Below, piece by piece: positions 63,072-64,000 of a stretch of DNA of 64,000 nucleotides; position 1 is the first letter of the stretch; each line of letters starts with the position of its first letter. The notes under the pieces were generated by a model. The model had not been told where the DNA came from. It ran no database searches and was given only the letters and a program-made list of their open reading frames with translations. The stretch is taken from assembly GCF_902381825.1 (NCBI RefSeq), contig NZ_LR698973.1, forward strand, positions 144,638 to 208,637. The letters run 5' to 3'. Source of the stretch: Pseudocoprococcus catus (GTDB taxonomy: Bacteria > Bacillota > Clostridia > Lachnospirales > Lachnospiraceae). The position numbers and the translations under genes were made by a program.

Positions 63072-63854
63072 ATGATCACAAGTGTTTCCAATCCACAGAT
63101 GAAAAGGATTAAAGAACTTTTGAATAAGAGTAAGCAGAGAAGAAAGGAAAAGTGTTTTGTGGCAGAGGGCATCCGGATGGTTGCAGAAACTCCGGCGGAC
63201 AGACTGGAGAAGGTTTATGTATCTGAGAGCTTTTACAGGCATCCGCCGGAACTTCGGGGACTGGATCTTTCGAAGGCACTGATCGTGGATGATCAGGTAT
63301 TCCGACAGGTTTCCGATACACAGACACCTCAGGGAATTATGGCGGTTGTCAGACAGCAGGAGAACAGTCTGGACGCTATTATGAAGCAGCCGGATGCATT
63401 GCTGCTGTTCCTTGAGAATATTCAGGATCCGGGTAATCTCGGCACCATGATGCGGACAGCGGAAGGAGCCGGCGTAACGGGGATCATTATGAGCCGTGAA
63501 ACGACAGATATTTATAATCCGAAGACCATCAGGGCTACAATGGGTTCTCTGTACAGAATGCCGTTTGTCTATGTGGATGATTTCTGTGAGACTATCCGTA
63601 TGGCAAAAGCACAGGGCATTCGGTTGTATGCGGCCCATTTAAAGGGAAAGCATACCTATGACGGAGAAGACTACAGACAGCCTTCAGGATTTCTCATCGG
63701 CAATGAAGGCAATGGCCTGACGCAGGAAGCGGCTGACAGTGCCACGGATTACATCAGAATTCCTATGGGAGGACAGCTTGAATCGCTGAATGCAGCGGTT
63801 GCAGCGGCGGTGCTGATGTATGAGGCGAATCGCCAGAGAAGAGAACAATTGTAA
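63072..63854 (+). CDS. SpoU/TrmH-family RNA 2'-O-methyltransferase
   Basis: This 260-residue knotted (SPOUT) methyltransferase has an N-terminal RNA-binding substrate domain (MITSVSNPQMKRIKELLNKS) and the three SpoU motifs: LENIQDPGNLGTMMRTAEGA (about 114-133), FLIGNEGNGLT (about 207) and IPMGGQLESLNAAVAAAVLM (about 230-249). It probably modifies rRNA or tRNA ribose; the target is unknown. The ATG at 63072 with AAGGAGGAG is chosen over 63018, whose extra codons lie inside the terminator hairpin. The final 146 bases of the window after this gene are AT-rich with no visible feature. Confidence 0.92.
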   Translation: MITSVSNPQMKRIKELLNKSKQRRKEKCFVAEGIRMVAETPADRLEKVYVSESFYRHPPELRGLDLSKALIVDDQVFRQVSDTQTPQGIMAVVRQQENSLDAIMKQPDALLLFLENIQDPGNLGTMMRTAEGAGVTGIIMSRETTDIYNPKTIRATMGSLYRMPFVYVDDFCETIRMAKAQGIRLYAAHLKGKHTYDGEDYRQPSGFLIGNEGNGLTQEAADSATDYIRIPMGGQLESLNAAVAAAVLMYEANRQRREQL

Positions 63855-64000
63855 ATTGTTATCATTTCGTAAGAAAAAATTCAGAAAATTCAGATTTATT
63901 AACATATCAAATGTCAATTGTTTTAAATAATGAGGAATGATATAGACATCAACCGTAAAAAATGATATGATGAAGACAACTACAGATATCAGACGCAGAT

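Overview
The window is a 64-kb stretch of a low-to-mid GC Gram-positive chromosome, most likely a gut Lachnospiraceae-type member of the Clostridia. This is inferred from gene content: zinc-type L31, a methionine aminopeptidase with an N-terminal SEC-C motif, DUF1385-prmC-prfA, HprK with a Crh-like protein, LytTR/GHKL signalling, and strong AGGAGG ribosome binding sites. I see no rRNA, tRNA, CRISPR array, transposase gene or prophage.

0-15.6 kb is mostly housekeeping: glutamate dehydrogenase (minus strand), Rho with a long Arg/Glu/Asn-rich disordered insert, L31 behind a structured leader, DUF1385-prmC-prfA, a P-type cation ATPase behind a convincing yybP-ykoY (Mn2+) riboswitch with an overlapping terminator, an MBL-fold hydrolase, a YkgJ-like cysteine-cluster protein, an unusual HPr-like protein, a split ThrE-type exporter, endonuclease III and a type II pantothenate kinase.

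15.7-31.8 kb is the accessory region and the most interesting part. A LytTR response regulator and an AgrC-like GHKL kinase are followed at once by a 45-residue lanthipeptide precursor too short for routine gene callers. Its predicted core after the Gly-Gly site is only SYTLLCC. A hairpin terminator and a full-length LanM synthetase follow. Downstream is a rearranged zone: a 180-bp duplication of the lanM 3' end plus the next promoter, two fragments of what looks like a Sec-secreted lactococcin-972-like peptide, and three paralogous 460-470 aa lipoproteins, one broken by an amber codon. The third lipoprotein heads a tightly coupled seven-gene operon: two ABC-2 permeases, a BcrA/LanF-like ATPase with a Glu in the Q-loop region, a degenerate ABC ATPase, a CARDB/COG1361-like membrane-anchored protein and a half-size MacB/FtsX-like protein. 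Lipoproteins and transporter plausibly give self-protection. No LanT or LanP is present, so export and leader removal are unexplained.

32-36 kb holds a transmembrane Ser/Thr kinase and a large Ig-like-repeat membrane protein with their own promoter. 36-47 kb holds a MATE exporter behind a transcription attenuator (minus strand), topoisomerase III, an ATP-grasp enzyme, a MIF-like tautomerase, a patatin-like lipase, a metallophosphoesterase, deoC, an M42 peptidase, a large palindromic element, map and an lspA-like gene. 47-64 kb is core: pyrG, ftsH, uvrC, then hprK-ROK kinase-murB-rapZ-whiA-crh (carbon control beside cell-wall functions), dnaE, pfkA and a SpoU-family RNA methyltransferase. Several of these are separated by related long-stem terminators.
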